From positions 1 through 15,567 of the forward strand of contig JARKQO010000167.1 in the NCBI GenBank assembly GCA_029974855.1: a stretch of 15,567 nucleotides of DNA, in the 5' to 3' direction. Under the pieces are notes generated by a model. It had not been told where the DNA came from, did no database searches, and saw nothing but the letters and a program-made list of their open reading frames with translations. This document shows positions 7,382 through 14,675 of the stretch, one piece after another (position 1 is the stretch's first letter; every line of letters starts with the position of its first letter). The position numbers and the translations under genes were made by a program. This DNA comes from Eubacteriales bacterium (GTDB lineage Bacteria; Bacillota_A; Clostridia; Christensenellales; Aristaeellaceae).

Positions 7382-7390
7382 ATTATACCA
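7382..7390 (-). promoter_or_regulatory. Extended -10 promoter for the desulfurase-lysR operon
   Basis: The minus strand reads TGGTATAAT (7390-7382), a perfect TATAAT with the TGn extension. No good -35 box lies 16-18 bases upstream, which is common for extended -10 promoters. Start of transcription would be near 7375, about 58 bases before the ATG. Confidence 0.6.
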
Positions 7391-7404
7391 TATCAACCCA
7401 TGGT

Positions 7405-7425
7405 TGGCGCGCGTTGGTTGCGCCA
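7405..7425. promoter_or_regulatory. Dyad in the divergent promoter region, possible LysR operator
   Basis: TGGCGC (7405-7410) and GCGCCA (7420-7425) form a perfect six-base inverted repeat around nine bases. The left arm also pairs as TTGGCG (7404-7409) with CGCCAA (7433-7438). The dyad sits just upstream of the minus-strand -10 box, where LysR proteins usually bind, and an adjacent imperfect palindrome centred on CCATGG (7397-7402) may be a second site. It starts with T and ends with A, as LysR sites do, but is longer than the classic T-N11-A. Assignment is inference. Confidence 0.4.
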
Positions 7426-7474
7426 GTACCCACGCCAAACGCATACGGTAACGATAGAACGGGCACTCAAATGA

Positions 7475-7483
7475 TGGTATAAT
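7475..7483 (+). promoter_or_regulatory. Extended -10 promoter for the VOC gene
   Basis: TGGTATAAT at 7475-7483 is identical to the element found on the other strand at 7390-7382. TAGAAC at 7455-7460, 17 bases upstream, is a poor -35 match. Transcription would start near 7490, about 27 bases before the VOC ATG. Confidence 0.6.
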
Positions 7484-7516
7484 GCATGATGAACCAGTCG
7501 GGGAGGGGATGTAGGA

Positions 7517-7900
7517 ATGTGGATCGATCACGTTGCCATGTATGTTCACGGCCTGGAGAGCATGAGGGATTTCTATGTCACCTATTTTGACGCGAAGGCG
7601 AATCATGGGTATCACAACAGCAAAACCGGGTTATCCACGTATTTCCTGCAATTTGAAAATGGTTCCAGGCTGGAATTGATGCATCGTCCCCATATGGAGG
7701 GCAGCGTGAAAACTGCCCTCAAAACCGGGTATATCCACCTGGCGTTTCGCGTGGGCAGCAAGGAGGCCGTCCATGCGAAAACGGAGCAATTGCGGGCCGC
7801 GGGCTTTACGGTATACAGTGAGCCGCGCACCACGGGTGACGGATACTTTGAAAGCTGTGTTTTGGACCCGGAAGAAAACATGATCGAAATCATCGAATAA
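7517..7900 (+). CDS. VOC-superfamily (glyoxalase/dioxygenase-fold) protein
   Basis: A 127-residue cytoplasmic protein with the two beta-alpha-beta-beta-beta halves of the vicinal oxygen chelate fold. Metal-ligand positions are conserved: His5 in the opening strand IDHVAMYV, Glu53 in SRLELMHRP, His74 in GYIHLAF and Glu124 in the final strand MIEIIE, after the usual DPEEN turn. This is the full length of a single-domain member. ATG 7517 follows GGGAGGGG about eight bases upstream. The family covers glyoxalase I, isomerases, fosfomycin-type resistance enzymes and dioxygenases, and nothing in the sequence picks one. It is divergent from the desulfurase gene, so it might share regulation with the selenium genes, or belong with the GH3 gene about 200 bases downstream on the same strand. 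Confidence 0.88.
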   Translation: MWIDHVAMYVHGLESMRDFYVTYFDAKANHGYHNSKTGLSTYFLQFENGSRLELMHRPHMEGSVKTALKTGYIHLAFRVGSKEAVHAKTEQLRAAGFTVYSEPRTTGDGYFESCVLDPEENMIEIIE

Positions 7901-8098
7901 AGCACCCGTAGGTACCGGGGAATCATCGTCTGCTTCCCCTGGGAGGAGGAGCCAGCCATTTGGGAGGAAGGCGCCCAGGCATGGACCCTGTCACATGACA
8001 AAAAGGGGGTGTGGCGGTAGACAGGGAGAACCTTGTATCCGGTGTCCAAAAAATCCAACGGAGCGGCAGAAAGGCTTGCCGGGCAAAGGGTGATGTTC
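7901..8098 (+). other. Gap between VOC and GH3 genes
   Basis: No gene is seen here. GGGGAA (7917-7922) and TTCCCC (7934-7939) form a short stem with an 11-base loop but no T-run, so it is a poor terminator. From 7922 the same frame as the VOC gene reads IIVCFPWEEEPAIW, which resembles NIVCFPEEEDPAIL of the selD gene in this window, and ends at TAG 8018-8020. A TTG at 8033 with GGGAG four bases upstream is an alternative start for the GH3 gene. No convincing promoter is visible. Confidence 0.5.
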
Positions 8099-10582
8099 AT
8101 GGTGAGAACATACGCGAAAACCACGGACGCGGTGACGGAGCTGGAAAGAAAGAACGCTGAAATTGCCCGCCGGGCCGCTGCGGAAAGCATTGTTCTGTTA
8201 CAAAACCAGGGCGCTTTGCCTGTGGCGGTTGGCAGCATCGCTCTGTACGGGGAAGGCGCGTCCCATACCGTGAAAGGGGGCACCGGAAGCGGCGAAGTGA
8301 ACGGGCGGCATGCGGTCAGTATCCGGGAAGGGTTGGAGAAGGCGGGCTACAGGATTGCCACGGCAAAATGGCTGGATGAATACGAGCTTACCTTTGCCCA
8401 AAGCAAGCAAAAATACCTGACCGAGATGCGCAAGCGTACCGGGCTGTTCCATTTCTCCGCCATCCCTTATCTCCTGGCCCATCCCTTCAGCAATCCCCCC
8501 GGTCCCTTGATCAAGGACGACGATATCGCACCCGGCACAAACACCTGCCTGTATATCGTCTCCCGGCAAGCGGGGGAAGACGTGGACCGCAAACCGGAAC
8601 CGGGCAGCTTCTGCCTGACCCAAAGGGAAATCTCCAACATCCAAAAATGCTGCCAGCACTACAAAAATACGGTCCTTGTGATCAACGCGGGGGGATTGCT
8701 GGACCTAAGCCCCCTGGACGGCATGGAGATACAGGGCATTGTTTTCTTTTGCCAGCAGGGCGGGCAGGGAGGCCACGCCTTTGCCGACCTTGTCAGCGGC
8801 AAGGTTGCGCCCTCGGGCCATCTCTCCGCCACATGGCCCATGGCCTATGACGATGTTCCCTTTGGCAAAGAGTTCAGCCATCTGGGCGGAAACACCCTCC
8901 ACGAGAACTACCGTGAAGGCATCTACGTAGGGTACCGGTATTACGACTCCTTCGGGGTTGCGCCCCGTTACCCCTTCGGTTTTGGGCTGAGCTACACGAC
9001 GTTTTCCATGGAGTCCACCGTGCAAACGGATCAAACCGGCCTAACGGTGCGCACCGCCGTTACAAACACCGGGGCGTATCCCGGCAAGGCCGTTGTACAG
9101 GCGTATGTGTCCTGCCCCGCAGGAAGGTTGCACAAGGAATACCAACGCCTGGCGGGCTTCGCCAAAACTGAAACCCTCGCGCCCAACGCCACCCAGGAGG
9201 TTTCCATTGCCTTTGACATGTCCACCCTTGCCAGCTATGACGCAAGCTGTTCCCAATTCATTCTTGAAAAAGGAGATTACGTTGTCCGGGTCGGGGAATC
9301 CTCCCGGGATACCCGGGCCGTGGCGCTGATCCGGCTGGACGGGGATGTGATCCTGTCGGAGCATAGTGCCATCTGCCCCATGAAAAATGGCTTCGACGAG
9401 CTCCATGCCGCTCCTGATCATGCCCCGCCGCCCGATGTGCCCGTGCTGACAATGAAAGCGGAAGTCTTTCAGACGGTCAGGCACCGCTATGGAAACGCGG
9501 CCACCCATTTCCCCGAAAAAGTCAACGAACTGCTGGCAGGGCTGTCCGACCAGGAAAAGGTGGAGCTGTGCATCGGTTCCGGCATGGATCTGGCGCTCCC
9601 GAAAAAGCGCTTCTTCATGGTTCCCGGTGCCGGCGGATATTCCACAGCCAAGCTGGAGAAGAAAGGAATCCCCTCGGTTTCATACTGTGACGGTCCTGCC
9701 GGGCTGCGGCTGTTTGACGTGTCTGTGGTCAAAGGCAATACGGTGCGCATGGTCAATCCGGTGATGGCCTTTATGCAGGCGCTTCCCGCTTTTGCCCGGA
9801 TGATGATGTTTGGGAATCCCAAGAAGCACCGGCCCCTCTATCAATATGCCACGGCTTTCCCAGTGGGCATGTCCCTGGCGCAGACCTGGAACACGGAACT
9901 GCTTCAGGAACTGGGCCAGGGGGTGCAGGCGGAAATGGAAGCCTTCGGCGCTGTCTATTGGCTGGCACCGGGCATGAACATTCACAGAAACCCTCTGTGT
10001 GGCCGCAACTATGAGTATTACTCGGAAGACCCCCTTTTGTCCGGCAAAATGGCGGCGGCCATCACGAAGGGCGTTCAAACAAAGCCCGGCTATTTTGTCA
10101 CCCTCAAGCATTTTGCGTGCAACAACCAGGAAGTGAACCGCAGGCATGTATCTTCCAATGTTGGGGAACGGGCGCTTCGGGAAATCTATCTTCGGGGGTT
10201 TGAAATTGCCGTGAGGGAAGGCCGCCCCGGCGCGGTGATGACCAGCTACAACCGGGTGAACGGCGTCTACGCGGCTGAAAGCCATGATCTATGCACCAAG
10301 GCGCTGCGCAATGAATGGGCCTTTGAGGGTCAGGTGATGACGGATTGGACCACCGGGAAGTACATGCTGAACTCGGCAAAAGCATTGCGCGCCGGGGTGG
10401 ATTTGATGATGCCCGGCATCCCCTCTGACAGAAAGCAGATCAAAGATGCGCTCCGGAATCAATCCTTGGTTATGAGCGATGTGGAGCGGGGCGCGGCCCA
10501 TGTGCTGCGGGGCATTGTGGAAAGCGATATGTACCGGCTTTTTCTGATGGAAAACCAAAAGCAAGTGAATGTTACCGGGTGA
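8099..10582 (+). CDS. Circularly permuted GH3 glycoside hydrolase (beta-glucosidase type)
   Basis: An 827-residue cytoplasmic enzyme (no signal peptide) of glycoside hydrolase family 3. The domain order is reversed from the usual one. The GH3 C-terminal alpha/beta domain comes first (about 15-300; AAAESIVLLQN, GEVNG near 65, YPFGFGLSYT at 291-300), then a fibronectin III-like domain (to about 395), a linker, then the TIM-barrel domain (about 475-800). In the barrel, GRNYEYYSEDP starts at 635, Lys670-His671 lies in LKHFACNNQE, and the nucleophile Asp749 is in VMTDW. This layout is known from Ruminococcus albus beta-glucosidase and relatives. It should release beta-linked glucose or another sugar from imported oligosaccharides. 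Start: ATG 8099 has AAAGGG eight bases upstream; ATG 8093 and TTG 8033 are alternatives and would add 2 or 22 residues. The acid/base residue was not located with confidence. Confidence 0.9.
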   Translation: MVRTYAKTTDAVTELERKNAEIARRAAAESIVLLQNQGALPVAVGSIALYGEGASHTVKGGTGSGEVNGRHAVSIREGLEKAGYRIATAKWLDEYELTFAQSKQKYLTEMRKRTGLFHFSAIPYLLAHPFSNPPGPLIKDDDIAPGTNTCLYIVSRQAGEDVDRKPEPGSFCLTQREISNIQKCCQHYKNTVLVINAGGLLDLSPLDGMEIQGIVFFCQQGGQGGHAFADLVSGKVAPSGHLSATWPMAYDDVPFGKEFSHLGGNTLHENYREGIYVGYRYYDSFGVAPRYPFGFGLSYTTFSMESTVQTDQTGLTVRTAVTNTGAYPGKAVVQAYVSCPAGRLHKEYQRLAGFAKTETLAPNATQEVSIAFDMSTLASYDASCSQFILEKGDYVVRVGESSRDTRAVALIRLDGDVILSEHSAICPMKNGFDELHAAPDHAPPPDVPVLTMKAEVFQTVRHRYGNAATHFPEKVNELLAGLSDQEKVELCIGSGMDLALPKKRFFMVPGAGGYSTAKLEKKGIPSVSYCDGPAGLRLFDVSVVKGNTVRMVNPVMAFMQALPAFARMMMFGNPKKHRPLYQYATAFPVGMSLAQTWNTELLQELGQGVQAEMEAFGAVYWLAPGMNIHRNPLCGRNYEYYSEDPLLSGKMAAAITKGVQTKPGYFVTLKHFACNNQEVNRRHVSSNVGERALREIYLRGFEIAVREGRPGAVMTSYNRVNGVYAAESHDLCTKALRNEWAFEGQVMTDWTTGKYMLNSAKALRAGVDLMMPGIPSDRKQIKDALRNQSLVMSDVERGAAHVLRGIVESDMYRLFLMENQKQVNVTG

Positions 10583-10594
10583 AAAGCGGCTGCC

Positions 10595-12997
10595 CTACTT
10601 TGCCTCCAGCATAAGCGTCACCGGCTCCAGGCCCTCCGCGCTGAAGCGCAGGTTGATCTCCCCTGGCTCCCTTAACGCCCGGGCGATGCCATAGGCCAGC
10701 CCCCGGAAGGTTTTGCGCCTGGGGCTTGCAAAAAGCGTATGATCCGCCGGATCGCCATTGTCCATGCCCAATAGGGCCGCGCCGCTTACGCTTGCGCAGA
10801 CCTCCCGGTCATTATCGGGAACCAGGTTTCCCTGTTCATCCAGCAGCCTGATCTCGAACTGGCATACGGCCCTCCCGTCCGCCGCCATTGCTTCCCGGTC
10901 CACCCGCACCTCCAGCCGGGCGGGCTTTCCGGCCTTGACCAGCCTTTGGCGGGTTAGCTCCTGGCCATCCCGGTCATACCCGATGGCCACCATCTCCCCC
11001 TGGGCATAGGGAACATCCCAGCTCAGGTGCAGATCGTTGGTGGTGATGGGCGCTTGGGGCAGGTCAAAGTGGCCCCAATGCCGGGTCATGCCCTGGGCCG
11101 GAAACTCATAGGCCTTCGCCCCATAGCTTTTTCCGTCCACAAACAGCTCCACCCGGCAGCAGTTGGTATAGCAGATCACGGGGTAGATCGTCCCAGGCTC
11201 CATCTCCAGGTTCAGATGGGGGCAGAGATAGAGCACGGGCCGGTCCTTGCGCCAGATGGACTGATAAAAGTAATATCCGTCCTTTTCAAAGGCGCAGGTA
11301 TCCATCACGCCGGGGGACGCGCTTTTGTCCGGCCAGAAGCACTCCCCCAGGTGGTCTATGCCCGTCCACAGGAAGCTGCCCAGCACATAGGGCCTGGTGC
11401 GGATGAATTTCCACAGCTTTTCCGCCTTGAGCATTTTGGCGTAGTAGGGGGTTCTGCCCCAAACGCTTTCCTCGGTTTTCAGGCGGTAATCCCCTCGCTT
11501 GCCCCCCACGGAGATATCCTCCGAGCCCAGCAACAGCCAATCGGGATGCTCCCGCTTTTCTTCGTCAAAAAAGGCCTCGGTGCGCTCCCGCCAGCGGTCT
11601 GTATAGTTTACGCCGACGATGTCCAGCTGCTCCATAAAGATATCATAAGCCGCCACAGGCTCGGCCTTGACCTGATCGCAGGCCTGGGTCACGGGCCGGG
11701 TGGGGTCAAAGCTTCGGCACAGCCCCGCCAATTCCCGGGCCGTTTTCCAGCCCTCCTCCTGGGTCTGTTCCCCCACCTCGTTGCCGATGGACCACATAAT
11801 GATGGAGGGATGGTTCCGGTCCCGCAGCAGCATGGAGGCCATGTCCTCCCGCCAGCAGGAGGCGAACCACTCGGAATACCCCCTGCTCTCATGGGTATTG
11901 GAGCCAAACTCCTTGCCCTTTATGGTCCGCCATTCGTCAAAGGCTTCATCCATCACCACAAAGCCCATCTCATCCGCCAAATCCAGCAAGGCGGGGTCCG
12001 GGGGGGTGTGGGCGCAGCGCAGGGCGTTGACCCCCATGGCCTTGAGCTTTGCCAGCCGCCTTTGCCAGACCTCGGGGGGCACAGCCGCGCCTACGCATCC
12101 CCCGTCATGGTGCAGGCACACGCCCTGGAGGATCGCCTTGCGGGTGTTGAGCAAAAAACCGTTTTCGGTGTCATAGCCGATTTGGCGGATGCCAAACCGG
12201 GTTTCCACGGTGTCATAAAGAATATCGTTTTGGTAAACAGCTGTGACCGCTGTATACAGCGCGGGATGATCAATATCCCAGAGGCGGGGATTGTTTACCC
12301 TCATCCGCTGGCATACCGTCACGTCGTCCTTGCTCTGGACGGCGCTTTCCATGTGGGCGCAGGTTTTGTTTTTTGGGTTTAGGATTTGGGTGGCAAGGCG
12401 CATCCCCTCCCTTTCGCCGCCCCCCAGCACCCGGGCCTCCAGGGATATTTCGGCGCTGTCCGCCAGGACGCGCGGGGTTGTGATGAACACGCCCCAGGGG
12501 GTGATGCGCAGCGCCTGGGTTTTACACAGGTATACGTTGCGGGTGATGCCGCTGCCGGTATACCAGCGGGAATTGGGCTGCTGCGCGTTGTTCACCCGCA
12601 CCAGCAGCTCGTTTTCATCGGCTGCCAGGGCCCGGGTAACGTCGATTTCAAAGGAGGTATAGCCGTAGATATGGCCGCCCACGTGGACGCCGTTGAGCCA
12701 CACGTCGCAGTTCATATACACGCCGTCAAAGTACAGGCTCACCCGCTCCCCCGGCTTTGCCAGGACGGTGAACCGCTTTTTGTACCAGCCGATGCCCGTG
12801 CGCACATAGCCGCCGGAGCCGCAGCTGGGATACTTTTCCTCCACAGGATACTCCGTGGACCAATCGTGGGGCAGCTGCACGCCCTTCCACTGGACATCGG
12901 CCGGAGGCGGGGCCGTGTCGTCGGTCAACGCGAACTGCCAGTCAAAACCAAAAAATGCCTTTTCCCGGCACAGGCCGTTGTCCAGATAGCGCTCCAT
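10595..12997 (-). CDS. GH2 glycoside hydrolase (beta-galactosidase-like)
   Basis: An 800-residue enzyme of glycoside hydrolase family 2, with no signal peptide and thus probably cytoplasmic. Domains in order: jelly-roll sugar-binding domain (about 1-180; LPHDWS, GWYKKRF, DVWLNGVHVG), Ig-like domain (to about 290), TIM barrel (about 290-585), then a DUF4982-like and a C-terminal Ig-like domain (VELFVDGKSYG; LLDEQGNLVPDNDREV). The acid/base is Glu407 in WSIGNEVGEQ and the nucleophile Glu493 in LLGSEDIS. The latter stretch differs from the common SETAS pattern of this GH2 branch, so substrate specificity may differ; beta-galactosidase is the default label only. Start: ATG 12997 has GGAGG six bases upstream; the frame is open to 13150, but that would cross a stem-loop and lacks a good site. 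It lies 77 bases after the binding-protein gene and is probably in the same operon. Confidence 0.9.
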   Translation of the reverse strand: MERYLDNGLCREKAFFGFDWQFALTDDTAPPPADVQWKGVQLPHDWSTEYPVEEKYPSCGSGGYVRTGIGWYKKRFTVLAKPGERVSLYFDGVYMNCDVWLNGVHVGGHIYGYTSFEIDVTRALAADENELLVRVNNAQQPNSRWYTGSGITRNVYLCKTQALRITPWGVFITTPRVLADSAEISLEARVLGGGEREGMRLATQILNPKNKTCAHMESAVQSKDDVTVCQRMRVNNPRLWDIDHPALYTAVTAVYQNDILYDTVETRFGIRQIGYDTENGFLLNTRKAILQGVCLHHDGGCVGAAVPPEVWQRRLAKLKAMGVNALRCAHTPPDPALLDLADEMGFVVMDEAFDEWRTIKGKEFGSNTHESRGYSEWFASCWREDMASMLLRDRNHPSIIMWSIGNEVGEQTQEEGWKTARELAGLCRSFDPTRPVTQACDQVKAEPVAAYDIFMEQLDIVGVNYTDRWRERTEAFFDEEKREHPDWLLLGSEDISVGGKRGDYRLKTEESVWGRTPYYAKMLKAEKLWKFIRTRPYVLGSFLWTGIDHLGECFWPDKSASPGVMDTCAFEKDGYYFYQSIWRKDRPVLYLCPHLNLEMEPGTIYPVICYTNCCRVELFVDGKSYGAKAYEFPAQGMTRHWGHFDLPQAPITTNDLHLSWDVPYAQGEMVAIGYDRDGQELTRQRLVKAGKPARLEVRVDREAMAADGRAVCQFEIRLLDEQGNLVPDNDREVCASVSGAALLGMDNGDPADHTLFASPRRKTFRGLAYGIARALREPGEINLRFSAEGLEPVTLMLEAK

Positions 12998-13015
12998 GGA
13001 TGTCCTCCTAAAGAC

Positions 13016-13045
13016 GTCTGGGGGACAGTTGCCTGTCCCCCAGAC
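13016..13045 (-). repeat. 13-bp stem-loop between binding-protein and GH2 genes
   Basis: GTCTGGGGGACAG (13016-13028) and CTGTCCCCCAGAC (13033-13045) are perfect inverted repeats around a four-base loop. On the minus strand the stem is followed by only TTT, then the GH2 ribosome binding site. It is therefore more likely a partial terminator or a 3' end protector for the upstream binding-protein mRNA than a full stop. Confidence 0.75.
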
Positions 13046-13074
13046 TTGCGGTATCCTTTCCAAAAGGTGATGGG

Positions 13075-14622
13075 TTATTGGGCGGCCAGCCAGGCGTCGT
13101 ACTGGGCAAAGTACTCGTCCAGGATGTTTTGCAGCCCGGAATCGTAGCACTTTTGCACCATCTCGTCAATGGTGGCGTCCACGTCGTCCACCAGGCCCAG
13201 CTCCAGCATGGGCACATAGTCGTTGAGCACAGAGGACACGGCGGCCACGTAGGCCTTCACACCGCTGTCGTCAAACACGAAGGCCACCAGGGGGTTCACC
13301 GTCACCCGGGCATCCCAGCCCTCGGAGATCGCCTTCTCCCGGGGGTCCGTAAACTCCTCCCGGACGTCCCCGTTCTTGATGGCCCAGGAGATGGACACGC
13401 CCAGGGGCGTATAGTCGTTGGTCTTATCGGCCAGGCGCTTGTAGTAGCCGGTCTGCTCCGCCCACTCGTAGTGGACGCCCTCAAAGCCCAGGAGCAGCGC
13501 GTGGTTGATCTGGGAGTCATTTTTGAGAATATCCAGCACCATGGCGGCCCGCTCGGGGTTTTGGGAACCGGCGGCGATGGCCATATCGTTGTTGGAGTAG
13601 GCTTCGGCCTCCACCAGGTAATCTGTGGTCAGGTCATAGGCCATGCAGGAAACGTTGGGGTTTGCCGCCTCCAAGGGGCGGATGTAGTTGAACACGGTCA
13701 GGTTCCAGGCGATGGCCGCCCCTTGCTCGGCCTCAAAGGCGTCGTCGTCGGTGACGGTGTTGGTGAGGGCGCTGCGGCTCCAGGCGCCGGCGTCCGCCAG
13801 GGTCTTCATGTCCTTGGCGAAGTCCCGGTACCAATCCCACTCATAGATGAGCTTGATGTCCTCTTTGGCGGGCAGCTCGCCGTCGTAGGAGAACAGCAGG
13901 CCCAGGTAGTTGGAATCCAGCGCCAGAAAGCTGTTGTATTGCTGGCGGTACACGTCCCACATTTCCGCGTTGTCCGTGGCGGCGGCCATGGCGTAGATGC
14001 CGCTTTCCGGGGTCTCCTTTTGGGCAATGGTCAGCAGGAAGCTCATGAAATCCTTCCAGTTTGCCAGGGGCGCGATCCCGTACTTGTCCATCAAATCCTG
14101 GCGGACGGCCACGATCTTCCCCATGGGCTGGGCCCTGTTGGAGGGCACGGCCACGATCTTGCCGCCAATGGTGGTCTCCGCCCAGCTCCCATCGGCCTGG
14201 TACTGGCTGGTGAGGGGCATATACTTGTCAATGAACTCAGGGGACAGGGTATAGAAGGAGCCCTTGGCGGCTTCGGAGTGCATGAAGCACCAGGGGGCGG
14301 TGAAGATCAAGTCCACCTGCTCGCCCCCCGCCAGCACCAGCGGATACAAAGTGGTATAGTCGCTCCAGCTCATGAAGGTGACTTCCAGCCGGGTGTTGAA
14401 GGGCTTCAGGCGTTCGTTGATCAGCTCGTAGACCTGGTTCCAGTCGTTGGGGGTATCGCCGATGAGGTACATGTTGACCGTGTAATCCTGGGAGAGGTCG
14501 GTATTGGCATACAGCTCGGGCGTGGCTTCGATCACGCTGCCCATGGGGATTTCGGCAAGCGCGGCGGCAGAAACAGAGATTCCCATACAAAGGACGAGGA
14601 GCAACGCAAGCAGCTTTCTCAT
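13075..14622 (-). CDS. ABC transporter extracellular solute-binding protein (LplA/DUF3502 type)
   Basis: A 515-residue secreted carbohydrate-binding protein feeding an ABC importer. The signal peptide is clear: MRK, a hydrophobic stretch to about 18, and a type I site ALA|EIP after residue 23. The only Cys nearby (Cys12, LVLCMG) does not fit a lipobox, which is unusual for a Gram-positive binding protein. The family 1-type core (VYELINERLKP, the AGGEQVDLIFTAPW segment) is followed by a DUF3502-like C-terminus, from about GFEGVHYEW to the end, as in LplA/LipO/YtcQ proteins that work with LplB and LplC permeases. ATG 14622 follows AAGGAGGT. The gene sits 53 bases after the permease gene and is bracketed by stem-loops at 14645-14672 and 13016-13045. 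The ligand is unknown, probably a complex oligosaccharide cleaved later by the GH2 and GH3 enzymes. Confidence 0.92.
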   Translation of the reverse strand: MRKLLALLLVLCMGISVSAAALAEIPMGSVIEATPELYANTDLSQDYTVNMYLIGDTPNDWNQVYELINERLKPFNTRLEVTFMSWSDYTTLYPLVLAGGEQVDLIFTAPWCFMHSEAAKGSFYTLSPEFIDKYMPLTSQYQADGSWAETTIGGKIVAVPSNRAQPMGKIVAVRQDLMDKYGIAPLANWKDFMSFLLTIAQKETPESGIYAMAAATDNAEMWDVYRQQYNSFLALDSNYLGLLFSYDGELPAKEDIKLIYEWDWYRDFAKDMKTLADAGAWSRSALTNTVTDDDAFEAEQGAAIAWNLTVFNYIRPLEAANPNVSCMAYDLTTDYLVEAEAYSNNDMAIAAGSQNPERAAMVLDILKNDSQINHALLLGFEGVHYEWAEQTGYYKRLADKTNDYTPLGVSISWAIKNGDVREEFTDPREKAISEGWDARVTVNPLVAFVFDDSGVKAYVAAVSSVLNDYVPMLELGLVDDVDATIDEMVQKCYDSGLQNILDEYFAQYDAWLAAQ

Positions 14623-14644
14623 GGTCTAACCTCCTTTTTCATTC

Positions 14645-14672
14645 TATCGTGAGAGTCTTTCAACTCACGATA
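14645..14672 (-). repeat. 9-bp stem-loop between permease and binding-protein genes
   Basis: TATCGTGAG (14645-14653) and CTCACGATA (14664-14672) are perfect inverted repeats around ten bases. On the minus strand the stem is followed by an A-rich stretch, not a T-run, so it is not a typical terminator. It lies just upstream of the binding-protein ribosome binding site and is probably an RNA processing or stability element. Confidence 0.65.
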
Positions 14673-14675
14673 ATC

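Noticed and set aside
11027..12382. A 451-codon plus-strand open frame opposite the GH2 gene.
   Set aside because: It overlaps the GH2 catalytic barrel, has no ribosome binding site of note and no family motifs.
12998..13150. Longer N-terminus for the GH2 enzyme, starting at 13150.
   Set aside because: It would overlap the binding-protein gene and the stem-loop, and the GH2 homology begins after ATG 12997, which has an excellent ribosome binding site.
13078..14652. A 524-codon plus-strand open frame opposite the binding-protein gene.
   Set aside because: It mirrors the binding-protein gene, which has a signal peptide, a strong ribosome binding site and a DUF3502-like end; the antisense product is a Gly/Val/His-rich low-complexity chain.
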